From contig CM049307.1 of the NCBI GenBank assembly GCA_026874595.1, positions 49,325,678-49,389,677 of the forward strand: 64,000 nucleotides of DNA. Reading direction: 5' to 3'. Source of the DNA: Sipunculus nudus (Eukaryota > Annelida > Sipuncula > Golfingiida > Sipunculidae). The notes under the pieces are model-generated. The model saw only the letters and a program-made list of their open reading frames with translations. It was not told where the DNA came from and made no database searches. Below, piece after piece: positions 25,885 to 37,787 of the stretch (the stretch's first letter is position 1; each line of letters begins with the position of its first letter). A program made the translations under genes and the position numbers.

Positions 25885-26250
25885 AAGCGTAGCTGACCAT
25901 AAGACTACAGCGATCACTCTTCGTCCGGCCGTCGGTTGGACCTAAAAACCTGTAACATCCCGAGAGGACCTGTAAAAATTTCCTTGGACAACGAAATGAG
26001 GTCACTGCAACTTAAAATTCCACCGAGATATGGGTCCTGTTTTGCACTCAAGAATAATGAAAAACATGGCACAAAAGCTGCAGTATCTCAATACTTAATG
26101 CATTGATTGCCTTGAAACCTTCCTTGCATTTTGATCATTGATAGTTTCATCCGTTTCTGAAGACTGGTGGCGCCACCTGTATTTATTTGTAGTTTTTACT
26201 ATTTTCCCTCTATTTGTCAATTGGCAGCAGTCGTATCACTTTCTCAGCCG
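25885..26250 (+). mobile_element. Family-2 element, diverged 5' module
   Basis: Degraded start (GTAGCTGACCATAAG), then TTTCCTTGGACAACGAAATGAGGTCACTG, TGGCACAAAAGCTGCAG, TTAATGCATTGATTG and GGTGGCGCCACC at 26166. No satellite units follow. Confidence 0.65.
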
Positions 26251-27165
26251 TGGTTTCGTCCATTAATTATCATGAAAAATATCGAATGTTAATTGCTCAT
26301 GACTAGTTTAATTTTAATTCAGTCCGTGATTTCATTCTTACACTACCATTGGAAATTTTTTTAACTCCATTAGATACGGGGCTATAAGGGACGTTCGTAA
26401 AGCTTTTGACAATAATGGCTATAAGTACATTCTATGACCACGTCGTTCTTAAGGTAATTCAATTAAACATATAGAACAGCCATGCATTAAACAACACATA
26501 CTAATTGGCGGCGGGTTAAATTGCAAATTGATTATAATTATCTATTTTTTTCTTCTTTTAATTATTTTAAAGGTACATGCAACAGCCCCTGAAAGCCCAG
26601 TGCCATATATAATTACACGTATAAGATATATTACTAAAAAGATGTTTGTTAGAGAGAACGTTTTAAATATTTTAAGTACTCCAGGATTGACCAACTTTCC
26701 CCTAGCCCTACCTTTTATGTAGGTATCTACAGTTCCTTAATTGTTTGGTTCGCTTAATGGGAAAAGTGTTAAAGTATATATATATAACGTTTTATACCAA
26801 AATGTAATGTTAATATAATAATAACTGGACGATGGTAATTTCAATGTTTCGTCCTTTTAAAACTATATATTGTTTAATTCAAGAAACGTGATAAATAATA
26901 ATAATTGGAAAGAAGTGTACAAGATTAAGTAGCCTCCATACAAGAGACAGACACGTGTCTGTTAGGGTGAACGACCTAGCTGCGCATCCTGCTTGGCGGG
27001 CGGACAACAATAAATTGTGATAGGCATAAATACTTATACTTTTTGAGGGGTTAGAAACGACATGAAGCGATACGGAAACAGATTATGTTTAGTCTGGAGT
27101 TCATCGAAAGACAAAACAGGAACTAAAGATTTCTCCAGGACTGTTACGGAAATGGTGTTCGCGAG

Positions 27166-27177
27166 TATATAAAAAGG
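27166..27177 (+). promoter_or_regulatory. Strong TATA-box match in intron 1
   Basis: TATATAAAAAGG in a GC-flanked context (CGCGAG before, CTCAG after). Could serve an alternative first exon for the downstream part of the gene; no such exon was identified. Chance matches are frequent in AT-rich DNA. Confidence 0.2.
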
Positions 27178-27726
27178 CTCAGATTCTGCTGTGAACGTTA
27201 CACTGACGGTATATATGGGAGTGTTTGTATTGTTAAAGCACGCCCATGTCTGGTAATATAATACAGAACAGCCGCATCAAAAACACACATCTCAGTTCAG
27301 ATGTTTTGTTCTTTTGTAATAATCACATAAACGGCATGTCCCGTATAATTTAAAATATACATGTGATGAGAACACGAGAGATTTACATTGCGGCACAATA
27401 TAGAATCGACTATCCCAAACTGAGCTATCCCAAACGAGACGGACGGTCAACGCAAATTAAACATTTGACTACGAGCTTCTTAAAAAAGACATCATATCTG
27501 AATTAACCTCGTTGAAGTTAATGCAGTTCCTGAAATAGAAATTAGTAAGCGATCAGGAAAGGGTCTTTTGCCAGAAAAGGCGACATTTCACAAGTTACTT
27601 TATGATATAATGTTCCGCAATAAAAAAGAATAACATATTATTTCTATAATCTAAGTAGTATACCTAAAATAGTCTAAGTTGAAATGTAAGAATATATATG
27701 ATATTTTAATATCTGCAATTATATAC

Positions 27727-27899
27727 AGTATAACCTCCGAATCAAGGACACTGACGGACACGGACATTTTGCCCGGAAAGGAGAAGTACACTTAGTAGGC
27801 AGGCTATATATAGATTTCGGGACCTTCTTTGCAAGTTACTGCCCGTAAGTGGTCGTAAATGGGAGATGCCCTTAGTACAGAGGTGCCCGTTAAGGGAGG

Positions 27900-27905
<6 letters not shown>
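27727..27905. mobile_element. Short element with AACCTCC/GGGAGGTT ends
   Basis: ACAGTATAACCTCC at left and TAAGGGAGGTTCATAT at right form inverted ends around CCCG-rich interior words (TTTGCCCGGAAAGG, GAGGTGCCCGTTAAGG). Related pieces at 35735-35880 (AAGAACCACCGAATTACGG, ATTTTGCCCGCAATAG) and 37000-37045 (ACAGAGGTGTCCGTAAAG). Confidence 0.5.

Positions 27906-27950
<45 letters not shown>
27903..27950. repeat. (TA)n microsatellite
   Basis: 48 bp of uninterrupted AT dinucleotides abutting the short element on its left. Confidence 0.95.
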
Positions 27951-27960
<10 letters not shown>

Positions 27961-28375
27961 GCATATAATGTATATTCACGGTGTATCCTATTACCTTCTG
28001 ACACGCGTTGGGAGGGGAGGGAGTGCACAGCATCATTCTAAACACAAAGACACATTAACAGGTTCTTGTATATGACAGGTACACTTGACAATTAAGTAAC
28101 CCAGGCACGGGCAGGAAATGACAAGCACGGTAAAACAAAACATTAATCACCCAGTCAACCTGGGAGGTAAAAACCACTTGCTGTGACAGCCCATATACAA
28201 ATGAGCAAGAACCTGTGAAAGATACGAGGGTTTTCCGACAGCTTCGGGAGACTGTTTTTTGTCCAGTGACGAGGGTATAGAAAACGAGTCAGTGTTCATG
28301 GCTCAATTACAGTAGGGCCGGTGCCAGGCAGATAGGTTCAGGTGAACTCAGACACCGGGGTGTGTCAGTGTTAAC

Positions 28376-28700
28376 AGTTGCGTTAATATAGGGGGGGAGG
28401 GGTATAAATCCCCCCACTTTTTGGCCGGGGGGTGGGGGGTCAAGGTTATCACCCCCCCCCCACCCCCACCCCCCACTATTCCGAGAATAATATTTATAAA
28501 TTGCAAATGAAATATATTAATAAATAGAATTATAGACTTTGGTTCCATTTATGAGTTTACTATGAAATATTATATCTAAACTGATTAAGAATTACCTTTT
28601 AATGGAAACATGATACCTTATTTTCTAAAACCTTATACTTAATTGTAATATATTTGAAATGTGATTACGTATATGTATTTCAAAAGTGTAACACCGACGC
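28376..28700 (+). mobile_element. hAT-like element copy, truncated (relative of 43127)
   Basis: CAGTTGCGTTAATATAGGGG start, then CCCCCACTTTTTGGC, TCCCCC tract, GAGAATAATATTTATAAATTG and AAATGAAATATATTAAT, aligned word for word with the copy at 43127. The right terminus is not found. Confidence 0.65.
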
Positions 28701-30700
28701 TCATATATTTGAAATGTGTCATACAGACGATAAAATTATCTGGATAAATTGTTTCGCGAGTGTTCAATTTTCGCGAGCTCGCCATTCAGAGGCCTTTACC
28801 AGGTATGTTTAAACAAGAATTATATCATCGTCAGCAAGGCAAGGACAGATACCGTAAAGCATCTCTTAAATAAATAATATCAAACTTTAATTAACAGAGA
28901 AAGTAAAAGATATGTTATTCTTTATAGGCCTAATATCAACCATTTGCATTTCAATGTTCGATTCTTTATGCATGGACAACGTGTACATGAGACTACTGTA
29001 TATCAACTGTTCATCTGTGCTGATGGGTCTTCTTCAAGAAGGTTTCATTTTTGCGATATATTACGTTTCGCAATTACTGTGTTTGGCTTAAAGCAGACTT
29101 ATCGCGAAAATAAAAACATGTGTGAATGTAAAGTCGCATCATCAAAGGCAAAGTTGAAAAATAAAATGTTAACATTATGAATAAAAATAGATGCTGTATG
29201 CTCAAAGATTGATATTTTCAATTATATCAGATCTTTATAATTGTCTGTCGAACAATAACGAGCAATAACAAACGTTAATAAGATTTTGTGCACATGATAT
29301 GAGTAAATCATCGTGTATATAGGTCGTTTGTATTGTCAGATCTCGAATATGGGACCCTCGGGAAAAACTGAAAAGGTTAAAATCGCGAACTTTTAACCCG
29401 ATGAATGTAAAAACCAACCACAATCATGCGAAAATAAAGCCAATTAAAGTATATACAAAACTACTTTGCTTTGCGTCCTGGGCCACATCTTCAGTCATAT
29501 CAATATTATACCAAACCAAAAGGCCTGGTTAAATCATTCGATGGGGGAGAGGATTGATACGATTACATAAGGCCCTGGGTAGAACCCATTCGACTATCGA
29601 TGGCTCTGACACGAATCTGTGCGATTCAGAAGCACCTCACAAGAATCAATATACTAAAATAGACCCAATCTATGTAAATTTAAAAATAGCACATCAGAAA
29701 ATGTTTTACGCTCTTTACACAGCGCATTACCCATAGGCCAACTACCTATATCGTAAGCGTTGTTTGTTATGACCTTGTATCCTGAATCTCTACACCAGAG
29801 GGGCGCACTGGATTTTGGTCGAATCAGATGAGACCCTGTGCTGGAAGCAAAACGGTTTACTAGCCAAGCAAGGAATACACGAAGCTAATGTTATTCATTT
29901 CGTTTTGAGTGACAGCTCATCGCCCCGGCGACCGTTTTAACAGGCCACAGGCTCAGAGAGGCCCAACGCGTGGTTTCTGGGCGGAGTCTGATGCCTGTCG
30001 AGTGTTTGTTGACTTGCATTTGGTTGGCTGATAGTCACATCAGCAGTTTTTTAAGCAGACAGGCCCATGTGCACCACCTGGTGTTTAAATGCATCATAAA
30101 CGGTCAAAGCAGGCAGCGTCAAAATCAATAGCTTCTTTAGAAGCGCCAGATTTCCGCTGCCTCGGGAGCGTAACAATGTTTTAAAATATTTTGTTGATTA
30201 TTCCATTAAAAATTGCAAAGAATTCTCAGCAAATACTTTTGAATGGTTTCACTTTTTCTTTCATTGCTCTTCACTTCATTATGACCCCTCAGCTTGCGGA
30301 AGCGTGAATGTCACACGTAAATCATATATTCAGAACTGTCAAGCCAGACTATGCCAAAATACTTACATATGGAAAGACTGAATATTTTGAAAGTCTGGTT
30401 GACTGATACAAATCCCTAGGTATCTTGATGATCCTCCTGGAGATATCGGCACTCTCTATGAAGGGAACATTTTTAAGGCGAACCAATATTTTTTATCAAA
30501 ATAATGTTTTGTGTAAGTATTGGTTGACTGATTGTACTCTATAGTTACTTTGAATCTCTAATATTTTGTGGAGTGGTAGGACATAGTATAGGGAGATAGC
30601 GTATAAATTGTGTTGCTCCCCCAACAAATTTATATAAATTTGCCTTTTGCGGAGGTATGCGCTCCACTGAGTGCTCTCTATTTTCTAATATTTCTGATGT
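28701..30700. other. Intron 1 end, GC-rich patch at 29.78-30.16 kb
   Basis: AT-rich sequence then a GC-rich patch (CGCCCCGGCGACC, GGGCGGAGTCTGATG, CCACCTGGTG) of unknown role upstream of exon 2; could be regulatory. No coding frame supported. Confidence 0.35.
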
Positions 30701-30710
30701 GTGGTTTCAG

Positions 30711-30859
30711 GTTGCCCCCGGCAGCGTGGCCGCTTCTGGCCTGTCCCCCGGAGACGTGGTTGTCCGGATAGGCGAGACAGAAGCCGAGATGCTGACCCAT
30801 AACCAGGCCATGGATGTCATCAAAGCTTGCGGCAATTTCTTGCAGCTTGGTGTCGCCAG
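30711..30859 (+). CDS. Zasp: Zasp exon 2: second half of PDZ domain
   Basis: Encodes residues 34-82 plus two bases of codon 83. VAPGSVAASGLSPGDVVVRI is the PDZ beta-C to beta-E segment (the 'pGSpA...L..GD.I..I' signature), and NQAMDVIKACGNFLQLGVAR is helix alpha-B plus the last strand. The position equivalent to the alpha-B specificity residue lies in the HNQAMD stretch. It enters in phase 0 (TTTCAG|GTT) and exits in phase 2 (AG|GTAAGC). Exons 1 and 2 together give a complete PDZ of about 77 residues, normal for the family. A GC-rich stretch at about 29.78-30.16 kb lies upstream, purpose unknown. Confidence 0.93.
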
Positions 30860-31096
30860 GTAAGCGAGTCTGCACGCCGGATTCCTCAAGTTCTTAGAAT
30901 CCTTGAGGTCCATCAACATACCAGAATAAATAAAAGAGTTATAGGGGCAGCCCTCGTGGCGGCATTTAAACCCACTGGTATACGTCATAAAATTACCGAT
31001 TTACGCACCTGAACGCCTCGAGAAACAAGTGGATTTATCATTTAAGCGTTCTAGTGAAGAAAACAGATCTAAGTTGAACAGAAGCTACCCGATTTT

Positions 31097-31342
31097 CAGA
31101 TATGAATCTGTTTCCCATAGATGACCAAACTGTGAGAAGATATTAAATGATATAAAACAGAATTATTTACAATTCTTAAAAGAAACATTTATATAATTCT
31201 GAATCCAAAATAATTATTTCAGATATGAATCTGTTTCCCAAGTGTGACCAAACTGTGAGAAGATATTAAATTATATTAAACAGAATTATATACAATTCTT
31301 AAAAGAAACATTTATATAATGCTGAATCCAATATAATTATAT
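31097..31342. repeat. 123-bp tandem duplication
   Basis: Two copies starting CAGATATGAATCTGTTTCCC at 31097 and 31220, about 95 percent identical, AT-rich, just downstream of exon 2. Confidence 0.9.
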
Positions 31343-32328
31343 CATATAAAGCTGATCAGTAAATTAATTATCTATCATAAAATTTGTTTCGTTTGCTCAT
31401 TTAAGTGACAGTTCTACCATTATCAAAAGTCATTCATGTTCAAATATCAACATTTTATCAAATTTGGTTTCGGTTATCATTTCGATTTTATTTTATTGCA
31501 TGCACATAATAATGTATATACTTGTGTGCAGGAGTATCTAAAGGTCTAGTTCATACGAAATTATCAAAAATACATATTTTACAAACTTTGGTGTATTTTG
31601 TTTCTTGTTTACGTGTAAACATAATGGTGTAATCCAGGAATAATAAACATTACCTTTGATGTAACATTTCAAACAATTATTTTGACAATAAATATTTTAC
31701 ATATAATCGAAAACATTGACGGCCATCAGTGGCACTGAAATGTTATGAAAAAAAAAAAAAAATCAGGGAGATGAAGTCACTTTCATTACTCGAACATTTT
31801 GTCGTTATATCACTTTGGTCAATTAAGCCCCTGTCTAATTCTTTCATTGCAGACAATTTCAAATACAACTTTTCATTAAGAAAACAAATATTACAGAATG
31901 CGCATGGGCACCCTTATTTGTTCAGACTACAGCAGCCAATTATGTGCTTGTCTGGTTGTTCGCGAGGTTTTCAAATTCGCAATATTCGCGAAAGGAAAAT
32001 TATCCCGAAAATGAAACCTATGTGAATCAGATGCCTCAATAACACAATAAATGGTAATTGATAATCTAGCCTCGTTGGCATTTATCAATACACCAACACT
32101 TGTAAAAGTCCAAACCAAAATTGATAGTATAAATAATAACATATAAATGTTATGTTACCTATAAAGGAGTGACATTATGAATAATATCAATAAATAAAAA
32201 TTTCTACTTGTTTTTGTGGGTCCTTATTAGATTGTTAAGATTGAGCGTACACATAAGGCCAAAAAATTAAAAGGTATGGTTCTCAGGCACTTTGTTCAGA
32301 GATCCATGCGGTCGGGCGGTATTTTATT

Positions 32329-34943
32329 GTATCCCCAGACAAAGTCGGGGGATACTATGTTTTCATACCGGTCCCGCCGCCGCCGCCGCCGCCGCCGCAT
32401 ATAAATCTTGTTGGCGCGATAACCCAAAAAATATTTCACGGATCTTTACCAAACTTGGTATATGTATAGATATGGGTGAGAGGACGACGCCTATTTAAAA
32501 TGAGGTCATAACCTTTAATAGGAGAGTGTCCTTGACCTTGAATAGGTCCAATTTTGGGGAAAATCACACAAATTCTTTAATATCTCAAGAAATCTTGCAT
32601 GGATTTATCCCAAAATCAACTTGATGGAAGATCATGGATAGGGTTGTCATGTTTCAGAAACTGGTGGCGCCACCTATTATTCTTTACTTGTTTTCGTGCC
32701 GTTTAATACCCCCAAAATTGCCACCTTACAGTACTGTGAGCATTATAAGTCAAAAACTAATGGACAGATTTCTTTTATATTATGCATATACATAGGTATG
32801 GGTTATGGGATGATGTTTATTTAAATTGGGGTCATGACCTTTCTTATGATAGTGGCCTTGACCTTGAATATTGCCATATATGGTGAAAATCACACACCTC
32901 TTATGATATCTCCAGTGTTGATAGCCATATGGATTTCAAACATGACTTATGTATGGCCCACCACTAAAGTAAGAACCCTTTAGGTTCTAGGGTCATGAGT
33001 TCAAAGGTCAAGGTCACTGGACTGGCATTTTAAAAGATACTGTGGATGCATTTTAAGCCAAACTTTCATCCTAGGTCTTCCATCTTGAATATATAGCCCA
33101 CTTGCCAATAGTGGATGATCCATATAAATTTTGGGGTCACAAGGTCAAAGGTCAAGGCCACAGGAGCTATCTGTCCAAAAATTAGTTTCTGGATGATAAT
33201 TCCTGCTTTTATTGATGTATTGATTTCAAACTTGACTTATATATGTCCCATTGAAAAAGCAAGACTCCAATTTATTTTAGGGGTCATGAGGTCAGAGGTC
33301 AAGGTCACAGGACACATCTTTAAAAAGATTGTGGATGCATTTTCAGCCAAACATTTCATCTCAGACCTTTCATCTTGCACATGTAAGTCATCTGCCAAAA
33401 GAGGAAGACCCCTATCAGTTTTGAGGTCACAAGGTCAAAGGTGAAGGTCACAGGAGCCATCTGTCCAAAAATTAGTTTCTTGATGATAATTCCTTCTTTT
33501 ATTGATGTATGGATTTCAAACTTGACTTGTATATGTCCCATTGAAAAAGCAAGACCCAAATTGATTTTGGGGTCATGAGGTCAAAGGTCAAGGTCACAGG
33601 ACATCTTTAAAAAGATTGTGGATGCATTTTCAGCCAATCATTTCATCTCAGATCTTTCATCTTGCACATATAGTTCACCTGCCAAGAAAGGAAGAACCCT
33701 ATCAATTTTGAGGTCACAAGGTCAAAGGTGAAGGTCACAGGAGCCATCTGTCCAAAAATTAGTTTCCGGATGATAATTCCTTCTTTTATTGATGTATTTA
33801 TTTCAAACTTGACTTGTATTTGACCCATTGGAAAAGCAAGACCTGAATTGATTTTGGGGTCATGAGGTCAAAGGTCAAGGTCACAGGAAACCTCTTTAAA
33901 AAGATTGTGGATGCATTTTCAGCCAAACAATTCATCTCAGATCTTTCATCTTGCACATATAGCTCACCTGCCAAGAGTGGAAGAACCCTATCAATTTTGA
34001 GCTCACAAGGTTAAAAGTGAAGGTCACAGGAGCCATCTGTCCAAAAATTAGTTTCTGGATGATAATTCCTTCTTTTATTGATGTATGGATTTCAAACTTG
34101 ACTTGAATTTGACCCATTGGAAAAGCAAGACCTGAATATTTTTGGAGTCATGAGGTCAAAGGTCAAGGTCACAGGAAACCTCTTATAAAGATTGTGGATG
34201 CATTTTCAGCTAAACAATTCATCTCAGATCTTTCATCTTGCACATATAGTTCACCTGCCAAGAGTGGAAGACCCCTATAAATTTTGAGGTCACAAGATCA
34301 AAGGTGAAGGTCACAGGAGCCATCTGTCCAAAAATTAGTTTCTGGATGATAATATCTGCTTTTATTGATGTATGGATTTCAATCTTGACTTGTATATGTC
34401 CCATTGGAAAAGCAAGACCCAAATTGATTTTGGGGTCATGAGGTCAAAGGTCAAGGTCACAGGACACATCTTTAAAAAGATGTGGATGCATTTTCAGCCA
34501 AATATTTCATCTCAGATCTTTCATCTTGCACATATAGTTCTCCTGCCAAGAGAGGAAGAACACTATCAATTTTGAGGTCACAAGGTCAAAGGTGAAGGTC
34601 ACAGGAGCCATCTGTCCAAAAATTAGTTTCTGGGTGATAATTCCTGCTTTATTGATGTATAGATTTCAAACTTAACTTGCATATGTCCCATTGGAAAAGC
34701 AAGACCTGAATTGATTTTGGGGTCATGAGGTCAAAGGTCAAGGTCACAGGACACATCTTTAAAAAGATCAAGGTCACAGGACCAACATCTTCAACAAGAT
34801 TGTGGATTGTTAGATGGAAGAAACAATAAATATGCCAAGTGTCAGTATATGCTGCTAAAAATGGGGGTCTATTTATAAAGGGGGGGGGGGGGGCTACTAT
34901 GTCTGGGGATACTCTGGCACCTGCGGTGCCAAGAAATGTCTAG
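32329..34943 (+). mobile_element. Family-1 Helentron-like element, copy 2 (2.6 kb)
   Basis: Same ends as the copy at 8101: GTATCCCCAGACA with immediate 5' hairpin (GGGGGATAC), 3' TGTCTGGGGATAC, hairpin GGCACC-TGC-GGTGCC and CTAG, flanked ATT|...|TTTT. A (CCG)n run lies at 32374-32398, GGTGGCGCCACC at 32663, then about six dimeric satellite units against three in copy 1, so copy number varies between insertions. Comparison with empty MITE copies supports T^T insertion with no target duplication. No transposase coding. Confidence 0.85.
32990..34790 (+). repeat. Internal satellite, 286-288 bp dimer of two ~144-bp halves
   Basis: GAGGTCAAAGGTCAAGGTCA recurs at about 33578, 33866, 34152, 34440 and 34728; the alternating half has AAGGTCAAAGGTGAAGGTCA at 33434, 33719, (mutated 34008), 34297 and 34583. 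Open frames on both strands here are repeat artefacts. Confidence 0.92.
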
Positions 34944-35734
34944 TTTTGTACCTTTTTTATGTTTCGATTAAAATGTAATATGATCAGGGAAAAGCATGAA
35001 AATAACAGGGCTTTTTGGTAAACAGGTAAAAGCACTACATAACAAAGGAAATGGTATCAAAATTGTATTATTTTATCTTCTTGAAAGATGAAAATAAAAA
35101 TAAAAATGTGTGATGCGGGGGGTTAAAATTGACACGGGCGGTGCCTGAGAACCATACCTTCATTTTTTATTTTTTGGCCTTAAACGATCAGTGTGATAAT
35201 GGATATATTATGTGAAGGCGTCTGCAGGGTAAGATAACGAAAACGGTACCGTAGTGAAATAAAGAAAACCTGAAATTCGCGAAAAAAAATGTTATAAAAA
35301 ATTGATATACCATGTGTATGTAACTGCATTGTAAGACTGAGAAAACCAGAAAACTCGCGAAACAATAAAAACAAGAAAATGGCGAAAATAAAGCCTCGCA
35401 AATATGAAGTTAACCACAGAATACCCCGATGGATAAGCGTGTATAATTTTGCTGTTAGATCGTGCTGTATATTAGTGTTTAGCTGAGTCATCCTGGTGTA
35501 CATGATAATTAAGAAAGACCATTAAGCTTTACCAGACAGTCGACAAACATTTGCTTATATTTGTTAAAGTGATTATGGCAGGTGTCATACTATACGCATT
35601 AATATTATATCTGATAACCAATCCTATTTGTGCTTGGTCATTTATTCGTTTGGCCTCTATAATTGGGATTATAAAGAGCAGGTCGCGACTAAGGGTTAAA
35701 TGAATGAACACACGCACACACACATAGATGTACA

Positions 35735-35880
35735 GAAGAACCACCGAATTACGGTCATTGACGGGAGCGGAGATTTTGCCCGCAATAGAGAGGTGCCCTT
35801 AGTTAGGAGATTATAGATTTCGGGGCCAGGGCCTACTTTCAAGTGGCCATAAGTAACAGGTGCTCTTACAGGGGTCGTAA
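35735..35880. repeat. Diverged copy of the AACCTCC-ended element
   Basis: Shares TTTTGCCCG, GAGGTGCCCTTAGT and ATAGATTTCGGGGCC words with 27727-27905. Confidence 0.45.
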
Positions 35881-35944
35881 TAACGCCTTTCCGCCTGTCT
35901 TAGGAAGGCAAGATCCCAATATTTAAAAAAAAATGGTCATAATT

Positions 35945-36707
35945 GTATTCGCCAAAACACAGTTTTGCGGATACCATGTTTCTGCGCAGGTTCCGCCGCT
36001 GCCGTCGCCGCTGCGTTCGTTTCCGGAGAACTCCTCTCAGACCCTTGGACCAATCATTCCGAAACCCGGCACAGTTATTCCCTCACCTATGTGGTTTTGC
36101 GTAACAAAGTCAGGTGGCGCCACCTGCAATCCTTTCCTTGCAGTACGAATCTGGGTGACTTTTAGATAACAGCCCATATCTCAGGAGTAGTTCAATGTAT
36201 TGAGCTGAAATTCTGTATCTCCTTAGATCATGGATCTCTGCATCTCATAATCGAGACTGGTGGAGCCACCTGCAATACTTTTTGCCTAGCGTCCTTCTTT
36301 GCATATTTCATCTGTTCAGCTTAGTCATTGTTCAATGTATTGAGTTGAAATTGTGCATGTCCATAGACCTTGGACTCCTCCATATTATACTTAAGACTGG
36401 TGGCGCCACATGCAGTCGTTTCTGCTTGGCAACCATCCGTATGTTTACTGTGGGCAAAAATTGCTCATATCTCAGGAGTGATTCAATGTGTTGGTCTGAA
36501 ATTTGGCATGTCCATCCATCTTGGAGAGTTTTTTTAGTAATAAGACGGGTGGCGCCACCTACCTACCTGTTTTCGTTGAATAAATTAAAGTTTCAGTGGA
36601 CTTCATTCAGGAGTGGTGTGATATACTCAATCCTTGCCTCACTTCACCCGTACCACTCTGATGTTCAGCGGATACACGTTGTCGCTTGTCGACTACCCAT
36701 TTTCTAG
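35945..36707 (+). mobile_element. Helentron-like element, subfamily 1b (0.76 kb)
   Basis: Starts GTATTCGCC with a 5' hairpin arm GCGGATACC, like GTATCCCC/GGGGATAC of family 1 and followed by the same CCATGTTTC...CCGCCGC stretch. The 3' end has GCGGATAC, hairpin GTCG-CTTGT-CGAC and CTAG, flanked ATT|...|TTT. The interior has four units of 140-149 bp, each with GGTGGCGCCACC or a one-base variant (36113, 36259, 36399, 36548). Distinct satellite, same architecture. Confidence 0.7.
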
Positions 36708-37166
36708 TTTCTTAACATTTTTACTCATATATTTTTTATTTTTCATGTTTCAGTCATGTTTCTGATATAACTGTGTTACTATTGAAAACATCCAGTTCTT
36801 CTTACATGCAAGTGTGCATGTGGGATGGCTATCAGTTTGCAGAATCAGGTTTACAGTAAGCGAAGTGATACTGAAAGTTTGATATGATGGTAGGATACAT
36901 CTTTAACGGAAATGCAAGTTTTTTTTTTTTTTCTGCGGAAAGGCAAACCTGTATTAATGCCTTGTCGTTGGAGAGGGGGAAAACTTCAAAGTATTACGAT
37001 CCGTGCCTTGGTACAGAGGTGTCCGTAAAGAAAGGGTTCCACTGTAAGTTTTTCGCTTGTATACTCTACGTATATATGTATAACTATAAAGGCTCTATCG
37101 ATTCAACGGTACACCGATACATCATATCAGTATCGTCAGTTGTCTATGTATCGATACACTCATTAT

Positions 37167-37787
37167 TAGGGCCGTATCAATGAACCGATATATCGATACA
37201 TATCGATACGCCACATCGATGCGGTTACCGAAACGTCACGCATACTGTATCGTATCGATGAAAGAAAAATTGCTCAGAAATACAGATAGAAGTCATACAA
37301 CGCTTACCTATAAACTATAATCTGAGCTATTTTTAAAGCTTGAGCTATTTTTAGCTCAGCTGACTTTCAGTCATGCTGGGCTATAGCGATGGGTCTTTGT
37401 CCGTCGTCCTTCCGTTAGCAGGGCACAAATCGTAACCGTAGTGGCTAGGGTCATGAACCCCATGCAGTCTTAGAGGTTCTAAAAAACATCTCCTAGCAAA
37501 CCTGAAATTAGGTCACTGTGACCTATATTCTCGTTTATTTCCTATATTGACCCTTTAAGACTTAAATAAGATCATGTATTATCGTATGATCGATTGGATG
37601 AGGTATGTATATACAGTTCTCGGTATTTTTTATTTGGTTACGAAAAACTTTATCTTTCAGCGCCTTTAATCAGAAATGACATACAAGAAAAATTAAACGT
37701 ATCGTCAATACGTATCGGGTATCGCTGTAAGTATATCACAATACCTATTGTACCTAAATTGGCTGACCGATACCCAACCCTACTCAC
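37167..37787. mobile_element. hAT-like element, interrupted
   Basis: TAGGG at left and CCCTA at right with GATAC-rich inverted ends (CGATATATCGATAC; GACCGATACCC). Flanking octamers CTCATTAT and CTCACGAT match at 6 of 8. A family-2 fragment (37353-37540) lies inside. Upstream (37089-37160) and downstream (38040-38060) similar TATCGATAC words suggest further copies. Confidence 0.5.
37353..37540 (+). mobile_element. Family-2 element, 5' fragment nested in hAT-like element
   Basis: AGCTCAGCTGACTTTCAGTC after TTTTT, then GGGCACAAATCGTAACCG, CCTGAAATT and the palindrome AGGTCACTGTGACCT (37510-37524). Confidence 0.75.

Larger units (their letters stand above)
6033..30710 (+). other. Intron 1 (24.7 kb), rich in transposable elements
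   Basis: Runs from GTAAGA to a pyrimidine-poor but canonical acceptor (TGGTTTCAG). Long first introns commonly hold regulatory DNA. Recognisable content is listed separately: microsatellites near 6.6-7.1 kb, Helentron-like element at 8.1 kb, PIF-like element at 10.7 kb, family-2 elements at 7.8, 13.4, 17.7, 20.9 and 25.9 kb, tandem duplication at 18.86 kb, hAT-like MITE at 20.2 kb, foldback at 24.6 kb, and a TATA-like motif at 27.2 kb. In the remaining stretches I see no exon with convincing coding character. Confidence 0.8.
32255..35181 (+). mobile_element. TA-flanked MITE copy 1, split by a Helentron-like insertion
   Basis: Terminal inverted repeats TAAGGCCAAAAAAT...GGTATGGTTCTCAGGCAC and the exact inverse at 35142-35181, with TA at both outer edges as for Tc1/mariner-type MITEs. 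The outer parts (32255-32328 and 34944-35181) total about 312 bp and align with the uninterrupted copies at 40745, 52059 and 55579. The insertion at 32329-34943 lies in the run ATTTTATT|TTTTG. Confidence 0.85.
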
